Shown: positions 17,044 to 25,760 of the stretch, piece by piece | Layout of the letters: each line of letters opens with the position of its first letter | Numbering within the stretch: the stretch's first letter is position 1 | Source of the DNA: Paraburkholderia tuberum STM678 | Lineage (GTDB): Bacteria > Pseudomonadota > Gammaproteobacteria > Burkholderiales > Burkholderiaceae | Direction of reading: 5' to 3' | DNA length: 64,000 nucleotides | Assembly (NCBI RefSeq): GCF_902833905.1 | Contig: NZ_CADFGP010000021.1 | Span: 62,001-126,000, forward strand | The notes under the pieces: model-generated | Told to the model about the DNA's origin: nothing | The model's database searches: none | Seen by the model: only the letters and a program-made list of their open reading frames with translations | Position numbers and translations under genes: made by a program

Positions 17044-19110
17044 TCACACACCGAATGGAAAAGTCTCCGCCGCGTGGTTCTTTTCGTCGGCGGAAACGGG
17101 CAGCGCGCTCACCGCGCTCGTGCGATCGAACCACACGAACGCATCGAACTGCTCGGCGAGCGACGCTTGCGCGTAATGGCTATACCGCTCGGTCCCGGGA
17201 CGGTAGATGACGCCGATGAAGCGCTCCAATAGCGGCGCGCGCAGCCGTTCGCGCAGCGTGTCGTGCATGCCGGGCCGCAGGTCGAGCAGGAAGCGCGGGA
17301 GACCCGTGCCGTGCATGCTGAATTCGACGCTGCCCTCGAGCGAGGGCTGCACGGTTTTGACCTCCATCGGTCCGCCCCAATCGCTCGCCGCGGCGACCGT
17401 GCCGCTGTGCGTGCCAAACCCGATCAGCGCCGCCGCGTCGCCGAACTGCGCGCGGCACAGCTGGCCGAGATTGATCTCGTCCTGCATGCGGCCCATCTGC
17501 GTGGCGCTCGCGTCGCCGATATGCGAGTTGTGCGCCCACACGACCAGACGCGCCTGCGGCCCGCGGCTGTCGAGCGTATGACGCAGCGTGTCGAACATAT
17601 GCGTGTCGCGCAGATTCCAGCTTTGCGGCCCGCCGTAGTACATCGCGCGATAGTAGTGCTCGGCGACCGCCACGAGCCGCGCGTTCTGCGCCGCGTCGAG
17701 GAAGCGCTCGCCGTCTTCGCGCGCATAGTCGAGCCGGCTTTTCAGCAGATCGCCGAGTTGCGCGACCACGTGTTCTTCGCACTGCGCGTAGCCGCCGCTC
17801 AACGCGGCGCGTCCATATACGGCCGGATCTTTCTGCCACGGACTGAGGCACCCATAACGCTCGCGAGCGATGCGCGCCGCGGCAGGGTCGACGCTGTCGA
17901 GATAGCGCAATACCGCGTCGATCGATTCGGAAAGGCTGTAGATATCGAGCCCGTAAAAGCGCGTTTCGCGCTCGGGGTGCGCGGCGTTGTGCGAGCGCAG
18001 CCACGCGATCAAGCCCATGAAGTCGGTGTTGCGCCACATCCAGGTCGGAAAGCGGCGAAACGGTCGGGACCGCCCGCCGGGCATCGGCCGAGCGCGCACA
18101 TGCCGGTCGACGATCGCGGCGTCGGGCCAGTCGGCCTCGACCGCGATCATCGAAAAGCCGTGCTGCTCGACGAGGCGCCGCGTGATCGCCGCGCGCGCAC
18201 GGTAGAACTCCGACGTGCCGTGACTGGCCTCGCCGAGCAGCACGACGCGATGCCCGGCGAAGCGGTCGAAAAATGCCGCGAATTCCGCGGAATCGATGTC
18301 GGGCAACGGTTCGGCCGCGTCGCGAATCGCGAGTTCGAGCGCGGCCGGCCTAGGCGCGGCCGGCATAGGTGCGGCCGGCGTAGGCGCGGCCGGCGTAGAC
18401 GTGAGCGGGATGGGCGTGGACGTGGATGCAGGCCGCAAATCCGCGCGCGCCGCGCCGCCTGGCTCCGGCCAGCCATCGTCGCCGACGAGCGGCACGAAGC
18501 GCACGTCGCCGAACGCATCTTCGTCGTAGTCGTGTTCGTCGCGCCGCACGATCTTCACGAGCCGCTGACGGCTCTGACTGCTGCCGACCGGCATCACGAG
18601 CCGTCCGCCCACGGCGAGTTGCATGCGCAGCGCTCGCGGCACACGCGGTCCGCCCGCCGCCGCGATGATCGCGTTATAGGGCGCATGCGCGGCAAGACCT
18701 GCGGTGCCGTCGCCGACATGCACTTCGACGTTCTCGTAGCCGAGCCGCTGCAAGCGCTCGCGCGCGCCCTCGGCGAGGCTCGCGTCGCGTTCTATGGAAT
18801 CCACCCGGCCCGCAATCTCCGCGGCGATCGCGGCCGCATAGCCGGAGCCCGTGCCGATGTCGAGCACGCGATCGCCGGGCTGCAACTCGGCGGCCGCGAG
18901 CATCTTCGCGACGATGTACGGCTGCGAGATCGACTGCTCGCCGCCGATCGGCAGCGGCGTATCGTCATACGCGAATTCGCGCAGATCGGAGGGCACGAAC
19001 GCCTCGCGCGGCACGCGCCGCATCGCTTCGATCACGTAGTCGTCGCGCACGCCGCGTTGCACGATCTGCCGTTCGACCATCCATGCGCGCGCTTCGTCGA
19101 AATCGCTCAT
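17044..19110 (-). CDS. Isoaspartyl methyltransferase fused to erythromycin-esterase-like domain
   Basis: 688 residues. Residues about 1-215 are protein-L-isoaspartate O-methyltransferase (GGEQSISQPYIVAKML, SAM-binding DIGTGSGYAAAIA). A Pro/Ala linker made of repeated PAAPx units follows. From about residue 265 onward comes an erythromycin-esterase-family domain (VVLLGEASHGTSEFY with its conserved Glu and His, AVEADWPDA, VVWAHNSHIGD). The N-terminal part repairs damaged Asp/Asn residues. The C-terminal family hydrolyses esters or has unknown substrates. ATG at 19110 is chosen because GAGGAGG lies just upstream. No antibiotic-resistance role is claimed. Confidence 0.87.
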   Translation of the reverse strand: MSDFDEARAWMVERQIVQRGVRDDYVIEAMRRVPREAFVPSDLREFAYDDTPLPIGGEQSISQPYIVAKMLAAAELQPGDRVLDIGTGSGYAAAIAAEIAGRVDSIERDASLAEGARERLQRLGYENVEVHVGDGTAGLAAHAPYNAIIAAAGGPRVPRALRMQLAVGGRLVMPVGSSQSRQRLVKIVRRDEHDYDEDAFGDVRFVPLVGDDGWPEPGGAARADLRPASTSTPIPLTSTPAAPTPAAPMPAAPRPAALELAIRDAAEPLPDIDSAEFAAFFDRFAGHRVVLLGEASHGTSEFYRARAAITRRLVEQHGFSMIAVEADWPDAAIVDRHVRARPMPGGRSRPFRRFPTWMWRNTDFMGLIAWLRSHNAAHPERETRFYGLDIYSLSESIDAVLRYLDSVDPAAARIARERYGCLSPWQKDPAVYGRAALSGGYAQCEEHVVAQLGDLLKSRLDYAREDGERFLDAAQNARLVAVAEHYYRAMYYGGPQSWNLRDTHMFDTLRHTLDSRGPQARLVVWAHNSHIGDASATQMGRMQDEINLGQLCRAQFGDAAALIGFGTHSGTVAAASDWGGPMEVKTVQPSLEGSVEFSMHGTGLPRFLLDLRPGMHDTLRERLRAPLLERFIGVIYRPGTERYSHYAQASLAEQFDAFVWFDRTSAVSALPVSADEKNHAAETFPFGV
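18341..18400 (-). repeat. Four tandem 15-bp repeats in the fusion linker
   Basis: Units gcggccggcNtaggc at 18341, 18356, 18371 and 18386 differ only at one or two bases and encode the Pro-Ala-Ala-Pro-x linker between the two enzyme domains. The unit keeps frame, so copy number could vary without breaking the gene. Confidence 0.8.
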
Positions 19111-19365
19111 CGCCGCCTCCTCGCGAATGCGCAGCGCTGCGCGCGCTCCGCACTTGCCACGGGGCCGCGCGCGAGCGCACTGCTGTTCCACGCTTCAGCA
19201 ACGAGCATACCGCCAGCGGGGACCGGTGGCGATGCGCGAAACGTGAAGCCGCCGTCACGCGCCCGCGGTCCGCGAGCGCGGACCGATATTTGCTGCGGTT
19301 CCGGCGCGAGCGCTTGAACGAACAAAACGCCGGTCCGATTGCGTCGCACGACAAGGGCGAAAATC

Positions 19366-19890
19366 ATGAGCATTCCCATGCAGGTCGTATCCTTCCTCAG
19401 CTCGCGAGGTCTGAAGCTCGCGACCGCCGAATCCTGCACCGGCGGCCAGATCGCGTCCTATCTCGCGAGCGTGCCGGGCAGCGGCGCATGTCTCGACGTC
19501 GGCTTCGTCAGCTACTCGCCATCGGGCAAAGCAGGGTTTCTCGGTGTGCGGCAAAGCACGATGAAGCAATACGGACTCACCAGCGAAGCGGTCGCGCGCG
19601 AAATGGCCGAGGGCGCGTTGCGCCAGGAAGGCTGCTGCGCGGACATCGCGGTATCGAACACGGGGCTCGCCGATGGCGGCGCGCATGGCGGCTCGGATGA
19701 CGATCCGCCACAGGGCACGCAATGCTTCGCGTGGGCGTTCCGGCGGCCGGGCGATCAGTTCGTCACGTTCGCCGAGACGCGGCGCTTTTCGGGCGACCGC
19801 AACGACGTGCGTTCGGCCGCCGCGCTGTATGCGCTGTCGCGCGTCGAGCATTACTTCGATCAACTCCCGCGCATCCAGCGGGACCACTGA
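19366..19890 (+). CDS. pncC: Nicotinamide-nucleotide amidohydrolase (CinA C-terminal domain)
   Basis: A 174-residue single CinA-C domain. The N-terminal KLATAESCTGGQIASYLAS is the family signature and VSNTGLADGG is the second conserved loop. The enzyme deamidates NMN to nicotinic acid mononucleotide in the pyridine nucleotide cycle. AAGGG stands about 9 nt before the ATG at 19366. The next gene, 14 bp downstream, is NAD synthetase, which makes an NAD salvage operon likely. Confidence 0.85.
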   Translation: MSIPMQVVSFLSSRGLKLATAESCTGGQIASYLASVPGSGACLDVGFVSYSPSGKAGFLGVRQSTMKQYGLTSEAVAREMAEGALRQEGCCADIAVSNTGLADGGAHGGSDDDPPQGTQCFAWAFRRPGDQFVTFAETRRFSGDRNDVRSAAALYALSRVEHYFDQLPRIQRDH

Positions 19891-19904
19891 AGAGAGACCG
19901 AACG

Positions 19905-20765
19905 ATGAATCTGCAATCCTCCTTCGACGCCAACGCCTGGCAACAGGCAGTGATTGACGAACTCGGCGTCGAGCGTGATTTCGACGTGGCCCGCGAACGC
20001 GAGCGGCGTGTCGCGTTCCTCGGCGACTACCTGGCGTCGCAAGGCCTGCGCACCTACGTGCTGGGCATTAGCGGCGGCGTCGATTCGTCGACCGCGGGGC
20101 GCCTCGCGCAGCTTGCCGTCGAACGTCTGCGCGCCAGCGGCTATGAAGCCCGTTTCGTCGCGGTGCGTCTGCCGTTCGGCAGCCAGCGCGACGAAGAGGA
20201 CGCCGCGGCCGCACTCGCGTTCATCCGTCCGGACGAAACGCTGACGGTCAATATCAAGGAGCCCGCCGACGCGATGCTGTCTTCGCTCAAACGCGGCAAC
20301 GTGCAGTACGTCGACGACTTTCAGGAAGACTTCGTGCTCGGCAACATCAAGGCGCGGCAACGCATGATCGCGCAGTACGCGATTGCGGGCGCGCGCGTCG
20401 GCGTGGTGATAGGCACCGACCACGCGGCCGAATCGCTGATGGGCTTCTTCACGAAGTTCGGCGACGGCGGCGCCGATATCCTGCCGCTCGCCGGTCTGAC
20501 GAAGCGCCGCGTGCGCGCGCTCGCGCATGCGCTCGGCGCATCGGAGCGGCTCGTCAACAAGGTGCCGACCGCGGACCTCGAATCGCTGACGCCGCAGAAG
20601 CCGGACGAGGACAGCTACGGCATCAGCTACCAGGACATCGACGACTTCCTCGAAGGCAAGCCCGTCAGTGAAGAAGTCTTGATCACGATCCGCCGCTTTT
20701 ACATGGCGACGCGCCACAAGCGCGCGCTGCCGGTCGCTCCGACGCCATCGTCGGCGTCGGTCTGA
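19905..20765 (+). CDS. nadE: Ammonia-dependent NAD+ synthetase
   Basis: 286 residues, close to the size of short NadE. The ATP-pyrophosphatase P-loop is GISGGVDSSTAGRLAQ. Later motifs include VVIGTDHAAESLMGFFTK, GDGGADILPLAGLTKR and PTADLESLTPQKPDEDSYG, all typical of the amidation site. There is no glutaminase domain, so ammonia is the direct nitrogen source. It is probably co-transcribed with pncC. Confidence 0.93.
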   Translation: MNLQSSFDANAWQQAVIDELGVERDFDVARERERRVAFLGDYLASQGLRTYVLGISGGVDSSTAGRLAQLAVERLRASGYEARFVAVRLPFGSQRDEEDAAAALAFIRPDETLTVNIKEPADAMLSSLKRGNVQYVDDFQEDFVLGNIKARQRMIAQYAIAGARVGVVIGTDHAAESLMGFFTKFGDGGADILPLAGLTKRRVRALAHALGASERLVNKVPTADLESLTPQKPDEDSYGISYQDIDDFLEGKPVSEEVLITIRRFYMATRHKRALPVAPTPSSASV

Positions 20766-20780
20766 CAGCGCGGCGCCCGC

Positions 20781-21059
20781 TTATCCGGCGCGCGGACGTT
20801 GGGCGCGCTTCGGCTGTTCGATGTCCTCGCCGGGCATTTCCTGCAGTTGCTGTTCGGGCGCGATGCGCGAGCCGCGGTCGCGATCGGCGGACTGATCGGT
20901 CGGCTCCTGCGGCGCGGCAGCCCCATCGATCGCGCCTTCCGCCTCGATCTGCCGGCGCGCTTCTTCCCAATGGTCGTCGGCCCTGCCTTCCGGCGACGGA
21001 TCGTTTTCCCAGATTTGATACGCCCGCGTGCGAATGCGGGCTTCGAGTTCCTTGTCCAT
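20781..21059 (-). CDS. DUF2934 domain protein
   Basis: 92 residues. The N-terminal half RIRTRAYQIWENDPSPEGRA followed by DDHWEEARRQIEAE is the DUF2934 pattern (RAY-IWE...HW..A). The C-terminal half is polar and disordered. The family is small, cytoplasmic and of unknown role. Confidence 0.8.
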   Translation of the reverse strand: MDKELEARIRTRAYQIWENDPSPEGRADDHWEEARRQIEAEGAIDGAAAPQEPTDQSADRDRGSRIAPEQQLQEMPGEDIEQPKRAQRPRAG

Positions 21060-21164
21060 GTGTCTCTCCGTGAACGTGAGCGATGCAATACGGCGCCATG
21101 CGCGCCGTGCCCGAATGACGGCGAGCGACAGGCGAGCAAGCGTTGTTCCGCGCGGCGTGTGCTG

Positions 21165-23030
21165 CTATTTGTGCAGCTCGTTTCGCAGCGTCGCGACGTC
21201 GTTGGCGGTGACGGACTGCGCGTTGTTGCCCCAGGCGCTGCGGATATACGACGGCGTCGGAAACAGCGGGCGGGTTTCGGCGATCGCATCGAGCGCGCTC
21301 GTCGTCAGCACCTCGCGCGCGCCGGCCGTGAGACCCGACACCGACGCCGGCTGCCGCGACGGCTGCCACAGCGGATGGCGGCCATGCACGATCGGCAGCA
21401 CGTCGAAATTGTGCGGCGGCGGCGGGCTCGGCATGCTCCATTCGAGCGTGCCGCCGCCCCACGGATCGGCCGACGCAGCAGCGCCCCGCCGGCGGCTGCG
21501 CGCCACATTGACGAGGAACAGCAACACGCCGATGCCCATCAGATACGCGCCGAGTGTCGCACTCAAATTCAGCGGCCCCCAGCCGAGCCCGGCGGGATAA
21601 GTCCAGATGCGCCGCGTCATGCCATGCAGGCCGAGCCAGTGCATCGGGAAGAACGTCACGTTGAAGCCGATGAAGAACAGCCAGAAATGCCAGCGCCCGA
21701 GGCGCTCGCCGAGCATGCGTCCGGTGATCTTCGGAAACCAGTAGTAGAACGCGCCGAACAGCGGAAACACCGCGCCGCCTATCAGCACGTAGTGCAGATG
21801 CGCGACCACGAAGTAGGTGTCATGCACCTGGAGATCCAGCGCGACCGAGCCGAGCATGATGCCGGTCATGCCGCCCAGCACCAGGATGAAGAAGAACGCG
21901 AGCATGAACAGCAGCGGCGTCCGGAGCCTGAGCTTGCCGGTCAGCAGCGTCGCGAGCCAGCAATAGATCTGAATGGCCGACGGTACCGCGATCAGCACGC
22001 TTGCCGCCGTGAAGAAGCTCTTGCCCAGTTCGGGCACCGTGGTCGCGAACATGTGATGCACCCAGAGTCCGAACGCAAGGAACGCGGTCGCGATCAGCGC
22101 GAGCACCATCGCCGGATAGCCGACCACCGGCCGGCGCGAAAAGGTCTCGATGATCGACGACATGAAGCCGAGTGCCGGGATGAAGATCAAATAGACCTCC
22201 GGGTGTCCGAAGAACCAGAACAGGTGTTGCCACAGCAGCACGTCGCCGCCGAGCGACGGGTTGTAAAACTGCGTGCTGACCAACCGGTCCAGAATCAGCG
22301 CGGTACTCGCGAGCATGACCGCGGGCATCGCGAACAGCACCATGAACTGCGTGACGAGCGTCGCCCATGCGAACAGCGGCAGCCGGTTCAGCGACATGCC
22401 GGGCGCGCGCATTTTCAGAATGGTCGTGATCAGCACGATCGCTTCGAGCAGCGCGGACAGCTCGGTGAACGTGATCATCTGCGCCCAGATATCGGAGCCT
22501 TTGCCCGTCGCATAGTCCGGGCCGGCCAGCGGCACGTAGCTGAACCAGCCCGAGCGCGGCCCCGCGCCCATCGCGAACGCAATGTAGAGCGTCAGTCCGC
22601 CGAACAGGAACACCCCGTACGCGTACGCATTCATGCGCGCAAACGCGACGCTGCGCGCGCCGATCATTAACGGAATCAGGTAACCGGCGACCGCCTGCAT
22701 CACCGGCACGGCGAACAGGAACATCATCGTCGTGCCGTGCATCGTGAACAGCTGGTCGTAGAAGTCGGGACCGACCACGTGGTTGTTCGGCCGCGCGAGC
22801 TGCGTGCGCATCGCGAGCGCGAGCAACCCCGCGAGCAGGAAGAATACGAACGTCGTGACGATGAAGCGCCGCGCGATCGTCTTGTGGTTGATTGCGGACA
22901 ACCAGCCAATCACGCCCGGCGGATCGCGCCACGTGTCGGCGAGCAGCGCGCGCGTATCGGCGGGCGCGTGGGGGCCGTCCTTGATCGCGAGGTCGACGTG
23001 CAAGGCAGGCGGGCGTTCGAGCGTGCTCAT
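21165..23030 (-). CDS. ctaD: Cytochrome c oxidase subunit I (caa3-type)
   Basis: 621 residues with 12 or more helices. Heme and copper ligands are all visible: H98 (FTMHGTT, low-spin heme), H276 with Y280 (WFFGHPEVY, CuB), H325/H326 (WVHHMFA, CuB), and H411/H413 (VVAHLHYV). E278 of the proton path is kept. The D-channel entry Asp seen in the usual GAPDMAFPRMN motif is replaced by Ser127 in GARSVAFARMN. ATG at 23030 overlaps the subunit II stop as ATGA, indicating translational coupling. No subunit III gene is adjacent. Confidence 0.92.
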   Translation of the reverse strand: MSTLERPPALHVDLAIKDGPHAPADTRALLADTWRDPPGVIGWLSAINHKTIARRFIVTTFVFFLLAGLLALAMRTQLARPNNHVVGPDFYDQLFTMHGTTMMFLFAVPVMQAVAGYLIPLMIGARSVAFARMNAYAYGVFLFGGLTLYIAFAMGAGPRSGWFSYVPLAGPDYATGKGSDIWAQMITFTELSALLEAIVLITTILKMRAPGMSLNRLPLFAWATLVTQFMVLFAMPAVMLASTALILDRLVSTQFYNPSLGGDVLLWQHLFWFFGHPEVYLIFIPALGFMSSIIETFSRRPVVGYPAMVLALIATAFLAFGLWVHHMFATTVPELGKSFFTAASVLIAVPSAIQIYCWLATLLTGKLRLRTPLLFMLAFFFILVLGGMTGIMLGSVALDLQVHDTYFVVAHLHYVLIGGAVFPLFGAFYYWFPKITGRMLGERLGRWHFWLFFIGFNVTFFPMHWLGLHGMTRRIWTYPAGLGWGPLNLSATLGAYLMGIGVLLFLVNVARSRRRGAAASADPWGGGTLEWSMPSPPPPHNFDVLPIVHGRHPLWQPSRQPASVSGLTAGAREVLTTSALDAIAETRPLFPTPSYIRSAWGNNAQSVTANDVATLRNELHK

Positions 23031-24133
23031 CGTAGGGTTCCGAGCCAGGCGACCAGCGCTTGCCGGTCGGATGCGGGGAGCGGCACGGTCGGCATCGTCG
23101 TGCCCGGCTTCAGCGCGTTCGGATCGCGGATCCACGCCGCGAGGTTCTGCTGCGTGTTCGGCAGCACGCCCGCGGCGATCGTCTGCCGGCTCATCAGGTG
23201 CGTGAGGTCTGGGCCGAGCGTGCCCTGCGCCGACGTGCCGCGCACGGTGTGGCAGTTTGCGCAGCTCGACTGCTCGAAGATCTGCAGGCCGCGTCGAGCG
23301 ACCACGTCGGTCGGACTGAGCGCCGCCGTCACGGCGGGCGTGGCCTGCTGCATACGCCAGTGCGCGTAATGTTCGGGCGTGTCGGCGGTCACGAACATCG
23401 CCATCCATGCGTGCTCGGCACCGCAATATTCGGCGCACTGGCCGCGATAGACGCCGGGTTTGTCGACACGGAATTCGATCGTCGAATCGATGCCCGGCAG
23501 CATGTCCTTCTTGCCGTGCAGATTGGGCATCCAGAAGCTGTGGATCACATCGCTCGCCTTCAGCGCGATGACGACTGGCCGCCCCGCGGGCACGTGAAAT
23601 TCATTCGCGGTCGAGAAGCCCGGCTGTTGCGCATCGCCAGGATAGTCGACTTTCCACCACCACTGCTCGCCGGTGACTTCGAGATGCAACGCGTCGTCGA
23701 CCGGCAAGCGTGACAGCACGCGATCCGTCAATACGTCGGCAACGATCAGCCCCAACAGCAGCGCGACCGACGCGACGCTGACGACGGCGACCGCGCGCTG
23801 CGTTCCGCGTTCGTGCGGCTGCGCGAGTGACGCGTGCTCGACACTTTGCGCATCGTCGCCAGTATTGCCGCTCCTATCGGTGCGGCGAACCAGCGCAATC
23901 AGTGTCGCGAACAGCACTGCCGCGAACACCGCGCCGCACACGATCAACGACAGGTGCCACAGCCGCAGAATGTGCGCGGCCTGCACGCCGGCCGGATGCA
24001 GCGCATCCTGCGGCGGTTGCTGTGCGCAAGCGCCGCGTGCCACGCAGGCGAGCAGTATCCGCACGCCGCGCCGCGCGAGGAGCGAAATGCGATGAGAAGC
24101 CGTAGGTCCGATTGGTCCAGCGAGATTGATCAT
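23027..24133 (-). CDS. ctaC: Cytochrome c oxidase subunit II with fused cytochrome c
   Basis: 368 residues. It has a signal or anchor segment, two membrane helices, then a cupredoxin domain with WWWKVDYPG and the CuA site CAEYCGAEHAWM. A class I cytochrome c domain follows, with heme motif CANCH and a distal Met in GTTMPTVP. The fused heme makes this a caa3-type oxidase subunit that takes electrons from soluble cytochrome c. The start is not fixed by a good Shine-Dalgarno. ATG 24133 gives a plausible signal peptide. Confidence 0.9.
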   Translation of the reverse strand: MINLAGPIGPTASHRISLLARRGVRILLACVARGACAQQPPQDALHPAGVQAAHILRLWHLSLIVCGAVFAAVLFATLIALVRRTDRSGNTGDDAQSVEHASLAQPHERGTQRAVAVVSVASVALLLGLIVADVLTDRVLSRLPVDDALHLEVTGEQWWWKVDYPGDAQQPGFSTANEFHVPAGRPVVIALKASDVIHSFWMPNLHGKKDMLPGIDSTIEFRVDKPGVYRGQCAEYCGAEHAWMAMFVTADTPEHYAHWRMQQATPAVTAALSPTDVVARRGLQIFEQSSCANCHTVRGTSAQGTLGPDLTHLMSRQTIAAGVLPNTQQNLAAWIRDPNALKPGTTMPTVPLPASDRQALVAWLGTLR

Positions 24134-24467
24134 TGCGCGACGTTGAAGGCAGGTAAGCCAGTGGTTCGCGTGCACCACAGCAAGCGCCGTTCCAACGACG
24201 ACAGCTGCAAAGCGACGGCCGATGCTCGACCGGTGGCCAATCCTGGCATCTCTGGACATTCGAGGGGAGCCGCGATGACGACGTCAGAAGGAATACGGCG
24301 GACACGCAGGTCCGCGGTGTGCCGGTCGCGGACTGGCACACGCGTCAATTGGGGATGCAGTCGCCAGGCGATAGCGCCACGCGCGCCGATGCCGGCGTGT
24401 CGTCGACGATCGACGCGATCCGGTCACCATCGCGGCCGGATCGCTGAGCGCGGCACGGGCCGCGCGC
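24134..24467. other. 334-bp gap upstream of the caa3 genes
   Basis: This gap must hold the promoter of the two-gene oxidase operon, but no clear -35/-10 pair stands out. A 96-codon frame (24157-24447, +) is open but lacks any ATG, GTG or TTG near its beginning, and is not called. Confidence 0.4.
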
Positions 24468-24740
24468 TTACATCTCGGGACAGGCAAGGTCGGCCGCGAC
24501 GATCCGCGCGCCGTATTCCTCGGCGGCGAGCCGCGCTTCCTCGATACTGTCGAACGGACCGACAGCGGGTGCGCCATCGAAAGGGAACAGTCGGCGGCCG
24601 TCCACCTTACGGCTGACCAGCAGGTCGGCATAGAATCGTCCATCGGCGCTGCGTCGCGCGGTGACGAAGATCGAAAAGTCGTCGCGCGACAGGATCGCGG
24701 CCGGCGAGTATTGGATCAGTTTCAGCTTTCTCCTGGACAT
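24468..24740 (-). CDS. Small conserved-looking hypothetical protein
   Basis: 90 residues with a basic start (SRRKLKLIQYSPAAI), a central beta-rich stretch (DFSIFVTARRSADGRFYADL) and a C-terminal helix. GGGAG lies about 6 nt before the ATG at 24740. There is no signal peptide. The gene runs toward the oxidase genes but is separated from them by 334 bp. I do not recognise a characterised family. Confidence 0.65.
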   Translation of the reverse strand: MSRRKLKLIQYSPAAILSRDDFSIFVTARRSADGRFYADLLVSRKVDGRRLFPFDGAPAVGPFDSIEEARLAAEEYGARIVAADLACPEM

Positions 24741-25057
24741 GTCACTCCCTGCTGCATTAGGCGATCCTGTCATGCCCCTTCTGCAACCGATGTTAATGGA
24801 GGTGTAAAAGGGCGCGTTCTTCCATAAGCGTCGACTTATGGACTTCCCTGTCGTGGCGACGCTTCAAACGGATCAGCGTGACTGGCGCGCGCATTTCAAG
24901 GCTCCAGCTTTACCTTGATCCACCCGGCTCGCGCCGGTCGAACTCGCGGTAGGCCCTCCGTGCCGCAAATCGCGCTCGACGTGAGCCGCACGAGCGCGTC
25001 GGTCGGCTGCTGCAACTGCCATCATGCACCTCCGATGTTCGATGGCGCTTGCGCCCA
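24741..25057. other. 317-bp gap with one inverted repeat
   Basis: The gap holds a perfect inverted repeat CCATAAG-N6-CTTATGG at 24822-24841, about 80 bp upstream of the small gene that starts at 24740. No convincing gene is present. Confidence 0.4.
24822..24841. promoter_or_regulatory. Inverted repeat, possible operator
   Basis: Two exact 7-bp arms (CCATAAG / CTTATGG) flank a 6-bp centre in the upstream region of the gene at 24468-24740. It could be a dimer binding site or a small hairpin. Confidence 0.3.
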
Positions 25058-25618
25058 TCAGGTCTTGTCGCCGACCGCGCGACTGCCCGCCTGATCCAGC
25101 CTGGCCTGCAGCGTGCGCTTGCGCGCCGCGATCTTTTCACCGAGCGCGGCGAGATCGCAGCCGGTGCGCCGCAAGGCCGGAAAGAGTTCGCGTTCCTCCT
25201 CCTCGACGTGATGCCGCACGAGCTCGGACATGACCTTGAACGTCGCGTCGAAGCCTTTGTCGCCCGGCTTCAGCGTCTCGAACTTCGCGATCAGCGTTGT
25301 CACCAGAAAATGCTCGACGTAGGCTTCATCGACATCGAGCTTGTCGTCGTCGGGCAGCGCCCGTTGCGCGGCCGGATACAACAGCTCTTCCTCGATGATC
25401 GTGTGCATCGTCAGCTCTTCGCACGCGCGCTGCGTCAGCGCGGCTTTGGCTTCGAGCGTGTCGCGCTCGTCGCCGCGCGATTTGCCGAAGGCGTCGAACA
25501 GTTTTTCCACGGCGCGGTGATCGGCCTCGAGCAGCGCGAGCGCATCGGGCGTGCTCGCGGTTTCGCGTCGAGCGGTGGGCTGCGTGTCGTCGGTAGCGGA
25601 TCGCGTTGCGCGGTTCAT
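25058..25618 (-). CDS. Hemerythrin-like (HHE) domain protein
   Basis: 186 residues, mostly helical. The di-iron pattern is visible as LLEADHRAVEKLFD, MHTIIEEELLYPA, VEHFLVTTLI and RHHVEEEERELFPAL. HHE proteins bind a di-iron centre and take part in oxygen, NO or redox sensing and protection. AAGGAG precedes the ATG. It is transcribed away from the neighbouring GT4 gene. Confidence 0.85.
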   Translation of the reverse strand: MNRATRSATDDTQPTARRETASTPDALALLEADHRAVEKLFDAFGKSRGDERDTLEAKAALTQRACEELTMHTIIEEELLYPAAQRALPDDDKLDVDEAYVEHFLVTTLIAKFETLKPGDKGFDATFKVMSELVRHHVEEEERELFPALRRTGCDLAALGEKIAARKRTLQARLDQAGSRAVGDKT

Positions 25619-25760
25619 GGCGGCTCCTTCAATCGGTCAAGTGCCCGCATCGAGCAAACGCCATACCGCACCAACGGTCCCGCGGCGGTACGTCACTTGC
25701 TGCTGGTGGTCCGGCGCGGCATGTCGCGCGCTAACCTCTCCTTCCTCTTTTCAACGACTG

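Noticed and set aside
17044..18320. Erythromycin-esterase domain as an antibiotic-resistance gene
   Set aside because: The domain family is broad and mostly of unknown substrate. Fusion to a protein-repair enzyme argues for a housekeeping role.
18341..18400. Tandem 15-bp repeats as a CRISPR-like or regulatory array
   Set aside because: The units are contiguous without spacers and encode a Pro/Ala linker in frame.
17263..19317. 684-codon plus-strand frame opposite the methyltransferase/esterase gene
   Set aside because: It lies antisense to a gene with clear motifs and a strong start. Its His/Arg/Ala-rich composition is that of a high-GC shadow.
20799..22670. 623-codon plus-strand frame opposite cytochrome oxidase subunit I
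   Set aside because: It is antisense to a fully motif-supported oxidase gene and rich in Arg, His and Glu with no domain.
24157..24447. 96-codon open plus frame (reads SWHLWTFEGSRDDDV) upstream of the caa3 genes
   Set aside because: Its composition looks somewhat protein-like, but there is no ATG, GTG or TTG near the beginning and no family is recognised.
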